The position numbers and the translations under genes are program-made. This document shows positions 24,101-35,695 of a DNA stretch of 64,000 nt, piece after piece; position 1 is the first letter of the stretch; the number at the start of each line of letters is the position of its first letter. Origin of the DNA: Onthophagus taurus (Eukaryota; Arthropoda; Insecta; Coleoptera; Scarabaeidae); contig NC_091970.1 of NCBI RefSeq assembly GCF_036711975.1, positions 6,083,501 to 6,147,500 on the forward strand. The letters are read 5' to 3'. Below the pieces are notes generated by a model. It was not told the origin of the DNA. It ran no database searches and saw only the letters and a program-made list of their open reading frames with translations.

Positions 24101-25590
24101 ATCAGATTGATATTAAGCGTCGCTTTTTAAGCGACATGATGATTCTTAAATTTTTCCCAAATTACTTTATATTTATTTTGTTTATCATTTTCATCCTTTA
24201 AATTCATTTCGCACAAACAAATTTCGTGTTCCAAATTCCTTAACAATGCCAATAAATCTTGAGGGGCAAAAGTGTGCGTTTCTAATAACTCGTTCTTTTT
24301 CTCCGCAACGACGGTGTCCCCATCGCTGGTTCGTACTCTTGCGTGACCGGTGTTGTAAGATTTCTTTTGAGATTCCTCATTAATCCTTTTTCCATTGATA
24401 TTAATCCCAATTTTTTCTTTACTTTCATCATTGGGCATTTTTAAAACGACGAATCGTTTAAAATCGCGGGAACTGGGGCTATTTTGAGGTGCGGTCCAAT
24501 TCCACGCCGTCGTAGGCGAATTAAAAGCTGACCCAACCTCGGATGATGTATCCGTACTTGAAGTACTCGGAGCCGGTGAGGTTTGAATCGTTAATGGGGT
24601 TGAATAATCTAATGGACACATTAAAACTTTATCTTTAATTTCGGGTTCGTTTTTAACTTCGTTAATTTCGGCGTTTTCTGAATCAACTAAATCGATTATT
24701 TCAGTTTTTTCTTCTTCTTTTTTATGGATTTCTTCTTTATTAATTTTTTCTTTGTCTTTATCTGAATGTTTAATCTTCATGAGTTGTTGTAAAGCGTCTA
24801 AAACGATTTGTTTATTAGTTTTAAGCATTTTTAATTTGTGAGTTATCGCTAATCGCCGATCAGGAACTACCGCCATTAAATTAAAACGAATATCATGGTA
24901 TTGTTCCCCAGCGGTTAAACCAAGCCGGTCGCTCATAACACCTCGAAATTTTTCAGTCCAATCCCCTGTTTCGATGGTCCAAGGACCATGATCGATTGGA
25001 AAAGGTTTTAATCCATCCAATTCAAATAATCTCCCATTTATTGGAACGAAACTAACGAAATGAAAAGCTTCCCCGGTGAATCTCCCAGTTGATACACCAC
25101 CCCCGGTTTTGTCTAATCTCCGTTTAGCTTGGGGCATTGCATGCGAATTATGAGCACATGCTAATTCTGGGGTGTTCCCGATGGCCCATCCTTTATTTTC
25201 AGGGGACATCCCGTGAGTGTGCTGTTTTAACCGACTCAAAGTGTCCCCTAAATGAATATTGGGGCAATTTAAAAGTATCGAAATCAACGCGTGAGTAGCA
25301 CAACTATTCGGGACCATTTGTTGGGCGAAAAAAATGTTGTTCACGATGTCTTCGTCTTTTACAAACACTTCCGTTTGTTCCACGACTTTTCGCCGCGATC
25401 TTCGTTCCTCGATCCATCGGAATAAAAAGATAAATCCGTATACAGGACTATCTAAGGGTTTGTTTAGGTCGTAAATTTCTTCTACTTGGACTCCTTTTAC
25501 ACCGAAATCTTCTAAGAGGAGGGTAAATAGCCCAGGATCACTTTCTAATTCTAACCAACCTTCCGTTAATTCCTTTATATCGACTGGCAT
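21158..25590 (-). CDS. calypso: Ubiquitin carboxyl-terminal hydrolase calypso/BAP1
   Basis: Calypso (BAP1) is the Polycomb deubiquitinase that, with Asx/ASXL, removes ubiquitin from histone H2A in the nucleus. Two exons, 24166-25590 and 21158-21373, give 546 residues. The UCH domain spans about 1-235; the catalytic set is visible: Gln91 and Cys97 in [11 protein letters not shown], His177 in EAFHFVSF, Asp192 in ELDGLK. An acidic/low-complexity linker follows. Exon 2 encodes the ULD-type tail ([20 protein letters not shown]) and a basic end ([13 protein letters not shown]) probably used for DNA or nucleosome contact. The first exon ends at KYK|GTAATT and joins [10 protein letters not shown] in phase. 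ATG 25590 was chosen because the codon before it is GTG. The 2.8-kb intron is full of repeats. Confidence 0.95.
21577..21890. repeat. CTAGTTCTAGGTCTAGTGTTAG palindromic repeat family, calypso intron
   Basis: Runs of TCTAGTTCTAGGTCTAGTG and its complement form imperfect palindromes joined by GGCTAAACCCGAA-type sequence. The same family occurs at 23815-23870, 33320-33570, 44165-44225, 44535-44595 and, in part, at 17590-17640 and 45090-45110. No coding content; the class is unknown. Confidence 0.8.
21893..22140 (+). repeat. Repeat carrying the end of PIF1 exon 1 with its splice donor
   Basis: 21893-21921 matches the last ~29 bp of PIF1 exon 1 ([10 protein letters not shown]), and the match goes on into the PIF1 intron (GTAAAATTCTTCATTTACAT). 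The flanking block 22008-22140 (TTGAATAAAGTTTAAACGTC onward) is the dispersed repeat found also at 22975-23262, 23378-23640, 27868-28145 and 33805-34045. Confidence 0.75.
22975..23262 (-). repeat. Dispersed ~270-bp AT-rich repeat, inverted relative to 21893-22140
   Basis: Reads in reverse as GACGTTTAAACTTTATTC ... TTATTTGAAACGTCAAAATT. It matches 23378-23640 (same strand), 27868-28145 (opposite strand) and the PIF1 intron at 33805-34045. Likely non-autonomous transposon sequence; exact ends were not fixed. Confidence 0.7.
23378..23822 (-). repeat. Repeat with captured PIF1 exon 1 end (longer copy)
   Basis: On the minus strand, about 23749-23813 encodes [21 protein letters not shown] followed by GTAAAATTCTTCATTTAC. 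This copies the last ~63 bp of PIF1 exon 1, its donor and the start of its intron, with one amino-acid change (V to F) seen. The intron-like part continues through 23640 into the shared 23378-23640 repeat, in the same order as in PIF1 itself. Confidence 0.85.
23881..24029. mobile_element. 149-bp hairpin MITE
   Basis: Arms 23881-23930 and 23980-24029 are inverted copies (50 bp, four mismatches) containing GTCATCATTGCAAGTA; the 49-bp loop is AT-rich. Length and structure fit a miniature inverted-repeat element or foldback. It lies in the calypso intron. Confidence 0.85.
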
Positions 25591-26173
25591 CACTATTTTT
25601 GCGGGGTTTCAATAAAACTTTGAAGTTTAAAACTTAGGTTATGTTGAGCTTGACAAGAAGTAATTTTAAGAGCTTTTTTCGATTAATTCAGTTCTCAATT
25701 TGTGTTTTAATGGTTTTTATTAATAAATTGATTTAATTAAGTACTAAACCGCTTTATAAACGATTAAATTAAAAATGAAATAAATTTTTTGATTGTGTAA
25801 AATTGGTTGCCTATATACAATCATGTCATTAATTTTTTGCTTTATAAATAAAAACTGTATATAAATTTAGAAGGAAAAAGAGGGTAAATTCAGGATCCAG
25901 GATCAGTTTCTAATTCTAACCAACCTTCCGTTAATTCCTTTATAAATTGTGTATAAGTTATTATAAACAACAATTTTCAATAATACTTTTATAGTTCACC
26001 ATAAAATAACGAGATGTCACTACTCACAACATCAAAACGTCATTATCTAAACGTCAAAACAATAAACTCAATCTGTTTTAACCAATTTAAAAAAATATAA
26101 ATTAAAACACAAAATAAGAAATGTAAATTATAATAATAACCGTAAATACAAATATTTAATTAATCCTTTTTAG
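25591..26173. promoter_or_regulatory. Divergent upstream region of calypso and TRAPPC9
   Basis: About 580 bp separate the calypso ATG from the first recognised TRAPPC9 exon. The region contains a direct partial copy of the calypso first exon (25880-25945). Parts of it (25620-25830 and 25960-26060) recur inverted at 38440-38640 and 39130-39255. The TRAPPC9 transcription start is probably here, upstream of an acceptor at 26172. Confidence 0.5.
25880..25945 (-). repeat. Partial duplicate of calypso exon 1
   Basis: CTAATTCTAACCAACCTTCC and neighbouring bases repeat the calypso codons at 25527-25580 in the same orientation, about 360 bp upstream. The copy lacks an open frame with a start codon, so it is a gene-fragment duplicate and not an exon. 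Confidence 0.8.
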
Positions 26174-26190
26174 GAGGAGAATCTGATCAA

Positions 26191-29100
26191 ATGCGTTCCT
26201 CAGTGAGTTACATCTTATCAAGCACATCAACAGAACCGAACATGTCTCACCCCGATTATGAGCAATTCTCGCATGACCACGCCGCCCTTTTGGTTCTTGT
26301 TCGCCATATAGGTTCCCAATTAAAAACGGCCACCTTTAATAAGTACTTTGAGCGTATTTCGAAAATTAACTCTGTGAAAGTAACAGATTCATCGGGGCAG
26401 GTTCGAAATGTTTTTGTGAGATACATGAGGGATCATCCGGTTGAGAATAACGATTGGGGTGATTTCCAAACGCATCGTCGATTACTTGGACTTATTTCCT
26501 TAGGAAAATATGATTCTCAACAGGAATTGAACGAAATTTGTCGGGTACATGAAAGTTTGAAGGTAAAATATACAGCTACGTTGTTTGATTCGCGGTGTAT
26601 TTTGTTTTCGCCTGTGATTGAGAATGTGCCAGGTGATGAAGAGGAACTTAAGGATCCAATGAAATTTGTGCCACCATCAAATTTTAAAACGCGCGCTTTT
26701 TTTTATAAAGAATCAGATCCGTGTAGCGATTTAGAATCCCATTTAACTGAATTTGTGAATTCTTTGTATTGGGTGTTAGAATCGAAACGTCAAGAACGTT
26801 CTCGAGAGAAATTAGAGAGAGTTTCTTTACTTTTGGCTCCTTTTGAAAAGAAAGATTTTGTTGGGTTAGATATGGAGTCAAGAAATAACAAGAAGCGGTG
26901 TACAGGGCGTATGACGAAGCATTTGGGAGATTTATGTCTGCAAGCGGGGTTATTACCGGAAAGTTTAACTTATTACGCAAATGCTGCTGAAACTTTAAAG
27001 TCGGTTAACGATTGGTTGTGGTTGGGGGCTGCTTATGAGGGATTATGTGCTGCGAGTGCTTTAGTTTTATACCCAAACATACAACGAAACGTTTCTTTGC
27101 ATAGAAATTCAAGCCTTCAAGAGTGCTCGCCAAAAAGAAACTCAATAACAATCCCCCCAATCGATATTTTCCCCAAAAAAGACATCCCCAACATCCTCCA
27201 ACCAGAAGATATTTCAAAACGATATCGAGAAGCGATTATTCATTACAGCAAATACCAAAACGCGGGGATTATCGAGACGGAAGCCAGTTTTAAAGCGGCG
27301 AGAATTTCCGTTGAACAAAATCATTCGTTGCAAGCGGCTAGTTTTTTGCAAAACGTTGTGTTTATTAATTTAACGCTTTCCGAGCAGGAGAAGATACAGC
27401 GATTTGAAACTTTATCCGATTTGTATACGCAAATTGGGTTTAATCGCAAAGCGTCGTTTTGCCAACGATTGGCTGCTACGAGATATGTTTCACCGCAAAA
27501 TTCTACTCCAAATTGGAGTCAATGTTATACTTTAATGTTGAATAGTTTTCCAGGGCATAAATTAAGTTTGGATCCGACAGAAATGTTGAATGTTCAAATG
27601 GGTAAGTAAATAAAGTAATGAGTTTGAAATTTTATTTCACAACCTTATTCTCCATGCTCTAAAGGACAGGAATACGCAAAAACCCCGAGATAATCTTTTC
27701 AGTTAAGGCTTAAACAAGTCTTAAAGAACAGTTTTTTTTAAGGTTAAGGTAATGTCACGAGCGTAGCGAGTGGCACAATTAACCTGAGTGAATAGTAGCT
27801 CATTATATGAGACTACTTTGTCCACGACTATTGAAATTGATTCCATCAATTTATTTTTTAAATACATTTTTGAATAAAGTTTAAACGTCAATGTGACACA
27901 AATTCATTGTTACCAACTGTAACCAACTTCACAACAGTTTGTCAAAATTAAATGTCAATTTTATGAAACGTCGTTTTTCTTACGAAAATTAATTAATTTA
28001 TGCTTAAATCATACGAAAAATGGAATTTGTTTAGATTTTTTTAATATCAAACCTTTATAAAGTCCTAAAAAATTAAATTAAATCGACGTTTTTTGAAATT
28101 TTGACGTTTCAAATAATTATTATTAGTCTGTCAAGTTGATTACTTGATAGATAAAATATTAAATTAATTGTTATTTAGCACTAGATTGTTATATATTTTT
28201 ATAGAACTAAAACTGGATAAGGTAATATTATTGATTTTTCCACGAAAAAGTATTTAAAGATGAAATTTTCAAATTTATAAATCAAAAATAAAACGAAAAT
28301 AACAACGCCATAAAAAAACGCATCACCTAATTAATTTTAAAATCATTTAAAAATATTATTTTTTTAAAAATAGGTTGGCCTTCTTTACAAATCCAACTTT
28401 TATTGGAATTAGTAGTGGCTGCTAAACGCATGGGGAATTCAGCTTTAGCAACTCGTCACATGACTTTTCTTCTCCAAACGATGTGGGATCATTTAAACCC
28501 CGATAACAAAAAGGAATTTACTTTGCAACTTCAGGTAAATTAATTAAAACATTTTAATAATCTAATTTAAATCGAAACAACTTTATTAAAGTCTTTAGCA
28601 TCTCTTTGCGAAGGAGCCCCAGTTCCTCTAGCCTTAGAAAACGGAATCGTAATCCCTCCAGCAAACTTAGTAAATATTCCTTTATGTATTGGATTTACAA
28701 TAAAGAATTTACAACCGCACACTCAACCGAGGAAAGTTCAAGCTTTAAAACAAGATTTAGGACCGTTTTTGTTTACCCCGATTAATTTTGGAAGTTTGGA
28801 ACGGAAAAGTAATAAGCCTTCGAGTAAGATGGATTTTTTATGGATTGAGAATGATATGTGCGAAGTGACGCTAAAATTGGTTAACCCCTTACCCTTTGAA
28901 TTAAGAGTTTCAAATATGAGGTTATTAACCGGAGGAATCGTTTTTGAGTCAATCCCGGAAACCGTTGTTTTATTACCCGATTCCCCCACTCATTTAACGT
29001 TGAATGGAACCCCGAAAGAAAACGGAGAATTAGAGATTTTAGGTTACAGCACTCACACTTTGGGGGTTAAATCAAATTGTCGATTAAAACATATGAAAAG

Positions 29101-31979
29101 ATTTCTCCCGAAATACATAATCGAGGTGATTCCGGCTTTACCCATCGTTGAGGTTAAAACATCTTTGCCGCAAAGCGCGACTTTTTCGACGTTTCAAAAT
29201 TTTGAGAATGTTGTTACTTCCGCGAGTGTTAGTTTGTATAATGGTGAAAGTTCTGAGTGTGTTATTACGTTTACAAATATGGGGAATGTGCCGATTGAGA
29301 TGATGGAAGTTTCAATACAAAGCGTTTACGATCAAACACTTCAAGATCAAATTTTTAAATGGTCCAAAGAAGAATTGGAAAATCAACTTCCGTTGCAACC
29401 ACATTCCAGTGCTACTTTAACTTTACAATTATATTCGGCCGCTAATTTCGTCGCACCTAATTACGGATTAAATAATTTAATTAATAACTATTTTACAAGG
29501 GGACTTCCCTTACAATCAAGGTTAAATAGCCCTAATCATAGCGCAATAGGGAGTAGTTTCCAAGGGAGGAGGAGCGAATTAACTTCAAGCGTTCGGTATA
29601 ATAATAATTTTTTTTAAATTTATTAATTAATTAACTTTTTTAGTTCATCAAATTCGGGTCAATCTAGTATGACGATACACGGTTGCACCTCACCAGGTGG
29701 TGCGTTAACTTTACCCCCACACGAATCATCTTTAGTCGTCGAAGGGCAACTTCAATTACGATACAGCGGAGGCGCCGGGTTTCAAGCTGGTTATTGCAGA
29801 TCTTGTTGTGTATTTTTAACTTTAGAAATGATGCCATCTCTCCATGTCATCGATTGGGATGTAATCCCAGCTGAAACGTAAATAATTAACTAACTTGTTA
29901 CTTAAATAAGAATAATTTCCCCGTTTTAGCTCAACGCAGTTTTATTTAGTTCTCGATGTAGCGAATTTAACATCGCAAGAAATGGAGCTATATTACACCC
30001 CAACCAAACACATGTTAATCCAAGGGCACGAAATTTGTAGGGTTCCAGTTCCTGTGGATAGATGCCCATTATCTAAATTAAGTAAATTATATATGGACCA
30101 AGCTGGGGGTGTTGATAAAGTTGATTTGTTAGATAAAATTTGTTCGGAACACATCTCTAACTTAGTCGATTTGCGGTGGCATTTAGTAGCTACGGAAAGG
30201 GAGGGTAAAGCGACTTTAACAGGGATTACGTTAACACCTCATATGTTGGATATCGTAAGAATGTCGCCATTAAAATTTGGTTCGTTAAATCAATAAATAT
30301 TAATAATAATTAACTAAATTAAACTTTGATGTATAGATATAACCATTAACGGAGATTTAATGAAGCCGCAAGAAACGATTAACTGCGAAATCGGAGATTG
30401 TTTAGAGACCTGCATTAAAATAACGAATTGTTTGGAAAAAACACTTCAACAATTAACTTTATCAATACAATTTTATCAAGATTATCAAAATGGGGTTTGT
30501 AATTATAAGTTAGACACAAGAGTTGCAACGGCAGGCTCAACAAAGTAAGTTTTTAGGGAGAAAAAATTTGTCATTTAACATAACCTCACTTGTCAAATTT
30601 ATCAATTTTGAAAAACGATTAAACACTTCGAGATCAAATTCTTAAATGGTCTAAACAAAAAACGAATTGAAAAATTAACTAAATTCTAGTGCCATTTTAA
30701 GTTTACAATTATATTCAGTGAATTAGCTTAAAAGTAATTTAAATTTGACATTTAACATAACCTCACTTGTCAAATATATCAATTAATTTTACAATATTAG
30801 ATTTGTTTGAATTAATTTGATATGTAGGAGTGAAATTTAATACTTTAAATACTTTCTCGTTGTTGAAGTTAGCACTTTAGATAATCCGAATCACCTCTTG
30901 ATTATTAAAAGGATGGAAATTTCAATACAATGTGTTTATGATTAAACACTTCAAGATCAAATTCTTATATGGTGTAGAAACGAATTGGAAAATCAACTAA
31001 ATTCTAGTACCACTTTAAGTTTACAATAATTATATCCAGTGAATTAGCTTAAAAGAAAAGTAATTTAAATTTGACATTTAACATAACCTCACTTGTCAAA
31101 TTTATCAATTAATTTTACATTAGATTTGTTTGAATTAATTTGATATGTAGGAGTGAAATTTAATACTTTAAATACTTTCTCGTTGTTAAAGTTAGCACTT
31201 TAGATAATCCGAATCACCTCTTCATTATTAAAAGGATTGAAATTTCAATATAAAGTGTTTATGATTAAACACTTCAAGATCAAATTCTTATATGGTGTAG
31301 AGACGAATTGGAAAATCAACTAAATTCTAGTACCACTTTAAGTTTACAATAATTATATCCAGTGAATTAGCTTAAAAGAAAAGTAATTTAAATTTGACAT
31401 TTAACATAACCTCACTTGTCAAATTTATCAATTAATTTTACAATATTAGATTTGTTTGAATTAATTTGATATGTAGGAGTGAAATTTAATACTTTAAATA
31501 CTTTCTCGTTGTTGAAGTTAGCACTTTAGATAATCCGAATCACCTCTTGATTATTAAAAGGATGGAAATTTCAATATAAAGTGTTTATGATTAAACACTT
31601 CAAGATCAAATTCTTATATGGTGTAAAGACGAATTGAAAAATCAACTAAACACTTTAAGTTTACAATTATATTCAGTGAATTAGCTTAAAAGAAAAATAA
31701 TTTAAATTTGACATTTAACATAACCTCACTTGTCAAATCTCAATAAATTAATCAATTTTACAAAAATATATGCTTTAAAATTATTTTTTTAGGAAATTAT
31801 TATCTAATTTACAACCAGAAGCTGAAGCTCAACATTCCTGTAACGCAATCTTCTTCACACCAGGCCATTACAAGATTGATATACAATGTTCATCACCTGA
31901 TAACTCCACTGGGAACATCAACAACCCAATGGAACATGTTTGGAAGTTTATTCCACCCGTTGAAGTAATTGTTGCTTAA
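26191..31979 (+). CDS. bru: TRAPP II complex subunit TRAPPC9 (Trs120/brunelleschi)
   Basis: TRAPPC9 is a large subunit of the TRAPPII tethering/exchange complex, which activates Rab11 at the late Golgi. Seven coding exons: 26191-27601, 28374-28534, 28592-29595, 29644-29877, 29930-30279, 30337-30544, 31793-31979; phases agree throughout and give 1184 residues, near the usual ~1150. The family N-terminus is clear: MSHPDYEQFSHDHAALLVLV, NDWGDFQTHRRLLGLI, TLYDSR-like TLFDSRC. C-terminal beta-rich segments such as SLHVIDWDVIPAE and the end WKFIPPVEVIVA fit as well. A second in-frame ATG at 26242 aligns better with the family start (1167 residues). The exon begins after an acceptor at 26172, so a 5' UTR exon lies upstream. 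The donor of exon 5 is GTTCGT, weak but required by frame. Ends 96 bp from the PIF1 stop. Confidence 0.95.
27868..28145 (+). repeat. Dispersed repeat in TRAPPC9 intron 1
   Basis: Same family as 22975-23262 and 33805-34045, opposite strand. This copy carries no PIF1 coding piece; to its left (27838-27868) only the intron-derived bases TATTGAAATTGATTCCAT are shared. Confidence 0.75.
30600..31690 (+). repeat. Four ~324-bp tandem units carrying a decayed TRAPPC9 exon piece
   Basis: Anchors AAACACTTC(A/G)AGATCAAATT at 30621, 30944, 31267 and 31593. Each unit includes up to ~130 bp that match TRAPPC9 exon 3 at about 29305-29440 (GGAAATTTCAATACA, GAATTGGAAAATCAACT, TTTAAGTTTACAAT), with stops and a ~20-bp deletion. 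The rest of the unit (ACATTTAACATAACCTCACT and onward) is non-coding. They sit in intron 6 of the same gene. Confidence 0.85.
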
Positions 31980-32034
31980 CTATTTAACGAAAAAAAGAGT
32001 TTTAATTTGTTGTAAACATTAATAGGTAAAAAAA

Positions 32035-32063
32035 AATAAAATAAATTATTAAAAAATTTTATT
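32035..32063. terminator. Convergent poly(A) signals of TRAPPC9 and PIF1
   Basis: AATAAA on the plus strand at 32035-32040 and on the minus strand at 32058-32063 lie within the 95-bp gap between the two stop codons, consistent with tail-to-tail transcripts that may overlap. Confidence 0.5.
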
Positions 32064-32074
32064 TTTGTTTAAAA

Positions 32075-34877
32075 TCAATTAATATTAACTAAAGGTTTGT
32101 CTAAAAATAATTTTTTATTAATACTTTTAGCAGTCTTTTTCGCCCTGAGATCACTAAAAGAGTTCTTTTTCCCCAACGGAATAACTCGAAACATTTCCAC
32201 TTCCTCCTTGAGTCTTTTATAAAATTTAACAACGTCTTGATTAGCCCAAACTTGCGTTGATTTAAAATCTAAAATCCTCAAAGTTTCCAAGCTTTTTGCT
32301 CTTGACAAAGCAACATACGCTTGTCCAGCTTCGAAAACTCTTGCTAAAGACATTTCAACACAATCTAAAGTTAATCCTTGGGATTTATGTATAGAAAAAG
32401 CCCAAGCGAGTTTTAACGGAACTTGCATTCGAGAAATTGTGTTTCCTCTTGCTGTTTTAAGGAGCCATTTTTCCGGTTTAGCTACGTATTCTTTGTTGTT
32501 TCTCATTCCAACGACAGGGAGTTCACCTTCGAATCGTTTAATAACACCCCTCGCTCCATTTACTAATCCATTTGTAACATTTATATTTTTTAATAACATC
32601 ACTTGTGCTCCGACTTTTAAAATTAATTTACCAGGTACAGGAGTGGATTGGTCTAAATGTTTTGTGGAAGTTGGATCGCTATCTTGAGCTTGAAAAATTT
32701 TTGATTCCCCGGTAAGGGCTTTTAATCTCGATTCGTTAATAACATTAGCATCGTTTGTATGGGAACATAACCTTGTCGCTAAAATCCCATTTTCTTCAAT
32801 TTTATGTTTAGCTGTTGAGGTTAAAACGGAAGTTATTTCATCGGTTACCTTCCCGATACGAATACTGTTTAAAATTTTCACAAAACCCTCATCGGATTGT
32901 CGATGCACAATCGTTAATTCGAAAGTTCGATCAACACAATCTTTCCAAACGGGGGTTTGAAAACAAAATATAGCTTCATTCTTTTTTATGTCTCGCTTAA
33001 CAGGGGGAAGTTGAAAAAAATCACCACACAAAATTAATTGGAGACCACCAAATGGTTTTGTGTTATTACGAACATGTCGGGCTACTGATTCGATTTTTTC
33101 GAAGAATTGAGCATCAATCATTGAGACTTCATCGATTATTAAATGTTTACATTTGCGCCAATTTTTAGCCGATACCGGTTTCATCACTAATTCTTTTGCT
33201 CGTTCTAAAGTTGCTTCACCGTTTCCTATCCCGGCAAATTGATGGAGGGTTATTCCACCAATATGACAAGCAGCAACACCTTTAAAAGTAATTAAAGTAA
33301 AATAACATATTGCTAACATCGTGTTAGTTCCAGTTATAGTGCAAAACTAGAACTAACATTAGACCGAGAACTAGACACATTCGGATTTAGCCGCACGTCT
33401 CTCAAGACGGCTAAACCCGAATGATTCTAGCTCTAGGTCTTGTGTTAGCTCTAGTGTTAGTGTATAACTAGAACTAACACTAGACCTAGAATTGGAAAGT
33501 ATCGTCTAAAGACGCACGGCTAAACCCAAATGTTTCTAGTTCTAGGTCTAGTGTTAGTTCTAGTTTTATTTCAATAAAAATACACAACATAGTGATATTT
33601 TATGCAAACTAGCGCTACCTGCCACCTAGCAGCACCTACCAGCCGTCTTAAGACAGGTATTGTTAAACGGAATTTTAAACGGAAACGGAGTTTTATTTGT
33701 TATTCAGCGTTAGATTGTTGTATATTTTTGTCCACGACCACCATATAATTTATACCTTTTTCACGGTCTGAATAATAACGGTGAATAATCATTATTCACC
33801 AGTAATTAACTTGACAGACTTGAATAATTATTTGAAACGTCAAAATTTCAAAAAAACCTCAATTTAATTTAATCTTTTTAGGACTTTCTAAATATTTAAG
33901 CATAAATTAATTAATTTTCGTAAAAAAAAAAACATGACGTTTCATAAAGTTGACATTTAATTATGACAAATTGTTGTGAAGTTGGTTACAGTTGGTGACA
34001 TTGAATTTGTCACTTTGACGTTTAAACTTTATTCAAAAATTTATTTAAAAAAGTAAATTTATGGAATCAATTTCAATAGTAGTCGTGGTTTCTATAGAAA
34101 TATATTTTTGTATATTGCATCTTAACTGAAATTAACTGTATATTTATGTAAATAAAGAATTTTACCTGTTGAAGCTGTAGCGACTGTAACATCAGGTGGT
34201 AATGAAGAAATAATCTTCTTTAATAAATAACTTTTCCCCGTCCCAGCACTACCGGTAAAAAAAACATTAACTCCCGATAAACACACATCTAAAATTCGTT
34301 TTTGTTCTTCGTTTAAGGCTTCGTTAAAACTATTTAAAGCTGAATTAAGTCGTTTAGCTCCTTTGCTCTCCCCACCGCTTAATTTACGCTTTCTACTTAA
34401 TGGTGAAGGGGTTGTTTCGGTCCTTTTAGTTGCTCTTTTATGCGATTTAATAAATTCTTCGTTAGTTACGGGACTAATCTCATCAAATTGACGCTGTTTA
34501 TTAGAAAGGAGTTGTTCCCTTAACGGAATATCTTTGTTTTGGGTCTTCTCTCCCGTCATTTTAATAAAAATTGTTCGTAAAAATTCTAACAAACTTCCAG
34601 GTGGTGCGTTTGAAATAAATAGAGTGCACCCATGGTCTTGGAACTTTATCGAAGCTTTCCCTTCGTTCATGAACTTATTATGGACGGATATTCCTTTTAA
34701 TTGTAATCGTTCGGGGGCGAGTTTTCCCCCGGTTATTTCAACGAACATTTGTCGATGCTCGTTTCGTAAAATTCTTAAATTTCCTGATTTTAACGATAAT
34801 TTTCTCGTCACTACACCGTGACGATTTACCCATTCTATGTTTATAGCACATGATAATAAAGATTCGGAACTACTCAT
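32075..34877 (-). CDS. PIF1: ATP-dependent DNA helicase PIF1
   Basis: PIF1 is a 5'-3' superfamily 1B helicase that unwinds G-quadruplexes and RNA-DNA hybrids in nucleus and mitochondria. Two exons, 34166-34877 and 32075-33279, give 638 residues, close to the human 641. Motifs in order: Walker A GSAGTGKS (209-216), motif Ia [16 protein letters not shown] across the splice junction, Walker B LIIDEVSMID (Asp287-Glu288), motif III CGDFFQLPPV, and C-terminal AWAFSIHKSQGLTLD and GQAYVALSRA. The N-terminal ~180 residues match the poorly conserved animal PIF1 N-terminus (SNAPPGSLLEFLRT). No clear transit peptide. Its intron carries repeats shared with the calypso intron. Confidence 0.96.
33320..33570. 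repeat. TCTAGTTCTAGGTCTAGTG palindromic repeat in PIF1 intron
   Basis: Three inverted copies of the motif are spaced by GGCTAAACCCGAA/ACGGCTAAACCC segments. Same family as 21577-21890. Confidence 0.8.
33805..34045 (-). repeat. Dispersed repeat in PIF1 intron
   Basis: Matches 22975-23262 and 23378-23640. It lies 120 bp from the end of PIF1 exon 1. This arrangement (exon end, ~120 bp intron, repeat) is what is copied in the calypso intron. Confidence 0.75.
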
Positions 34878-35695
34878 CGTTGAAACACTAACTTAAAAGT
34901 GAATACAAAAATGTAACCTCATGGTGTTTTGACTTTTTAGGGGGGTTTAAAATTAAGGACGCATGCGCAATATATAAAAGGAATTAAAAAATAATTGTTT
35001 TTAATTATTTATTTAATACTTATTAGATGATTAATTTGGTGGTTATAAGGTAAAATTAAAATGTTTATAATTAAAAAAATATAACCTCATTTATTTATTG
35101 ACACCTGTCATTAAAACATGCCAGGTGTCAATAAATAAATGAGGTTATGTTAACTGTCAAATGAATTAATTTTAATTTTTTTTTAAGAAGCATTTTTTTG
35201 TTATAAATTAATTCCGGATATAAAATGAATTAAAATGACTTATTTATTAAATTATGAACTTATTGCGACTTTTTAAACTTAAAGAATAACTTTAAAAACA
35301 TAATTCTAACCTTAAACCTCATTTTATCACAAAATCATTCTTTTTAATAATAAATTTACGATTCAAAACTTGATGGCGCATGCACCGTAGAAAGATTAAG
35401 TGGAGCAAGGGCACATGATCACTGTAAAAGTCATCTTCAGTTCGTTCAGTTGGAATACAAGTTTTTAATTGAAGTGGGGCCCAAATAATAACCGCAAAAT
35501 TACACGATTTGACTGTTCTGTCACTCATGTGTCACGAGTAAAAAAATTTTTTAACGCGTCACGTTTTTATCGCGGCGTTGTGTAAAAGTCTTTTAAATGA
35601 CCTAGCCAGAGAGGACGTGGGTCGGTTATCCTCTATTTTTAAGGGAGCTTTTTGTATTGAAAAGTGTGTTTCTCGGGGCCTGGGGACGGTGAAGG
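34878..35695. other. Divergent intergenic region PIF1 / PDH-E2
   Basis: 818 bp between start codons. Contains the hairpin at 35081-35148; the stretch 35530-35690 is GC-richer and probably includes the PDH-E2 5' UTR. No other gene was seen. Confidence 0.5.
35081..35148. repeat. Perfect 27-bp-arm hairpin
   Basis: ATAACCTCATTTATTTATTG plus ACACCTG (35081-35107) is exactly inverted at 35122-35148 around a 14-base loop. It could be a tiny foldback element. The AACATAACCTCA word also occurs in TRAPPC9 intron 6. Confidence 0.85.

Noticed and set aside
24127-24165. Calypso C-terminus ending at [12 protein letters not shown]
   Set aside because: This is read-through of the splice donor AAA|GTAATT; the real continuation is the conserved ULD exon at 21158-21373.
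34122-34165. PIF1 exon 1 extension KILYLHKYTVNFS
   Set aside because: It follows the donor ACAG|GTAAAA and breaks the conserved STGVAACHIGG motif that is restored by splicing.
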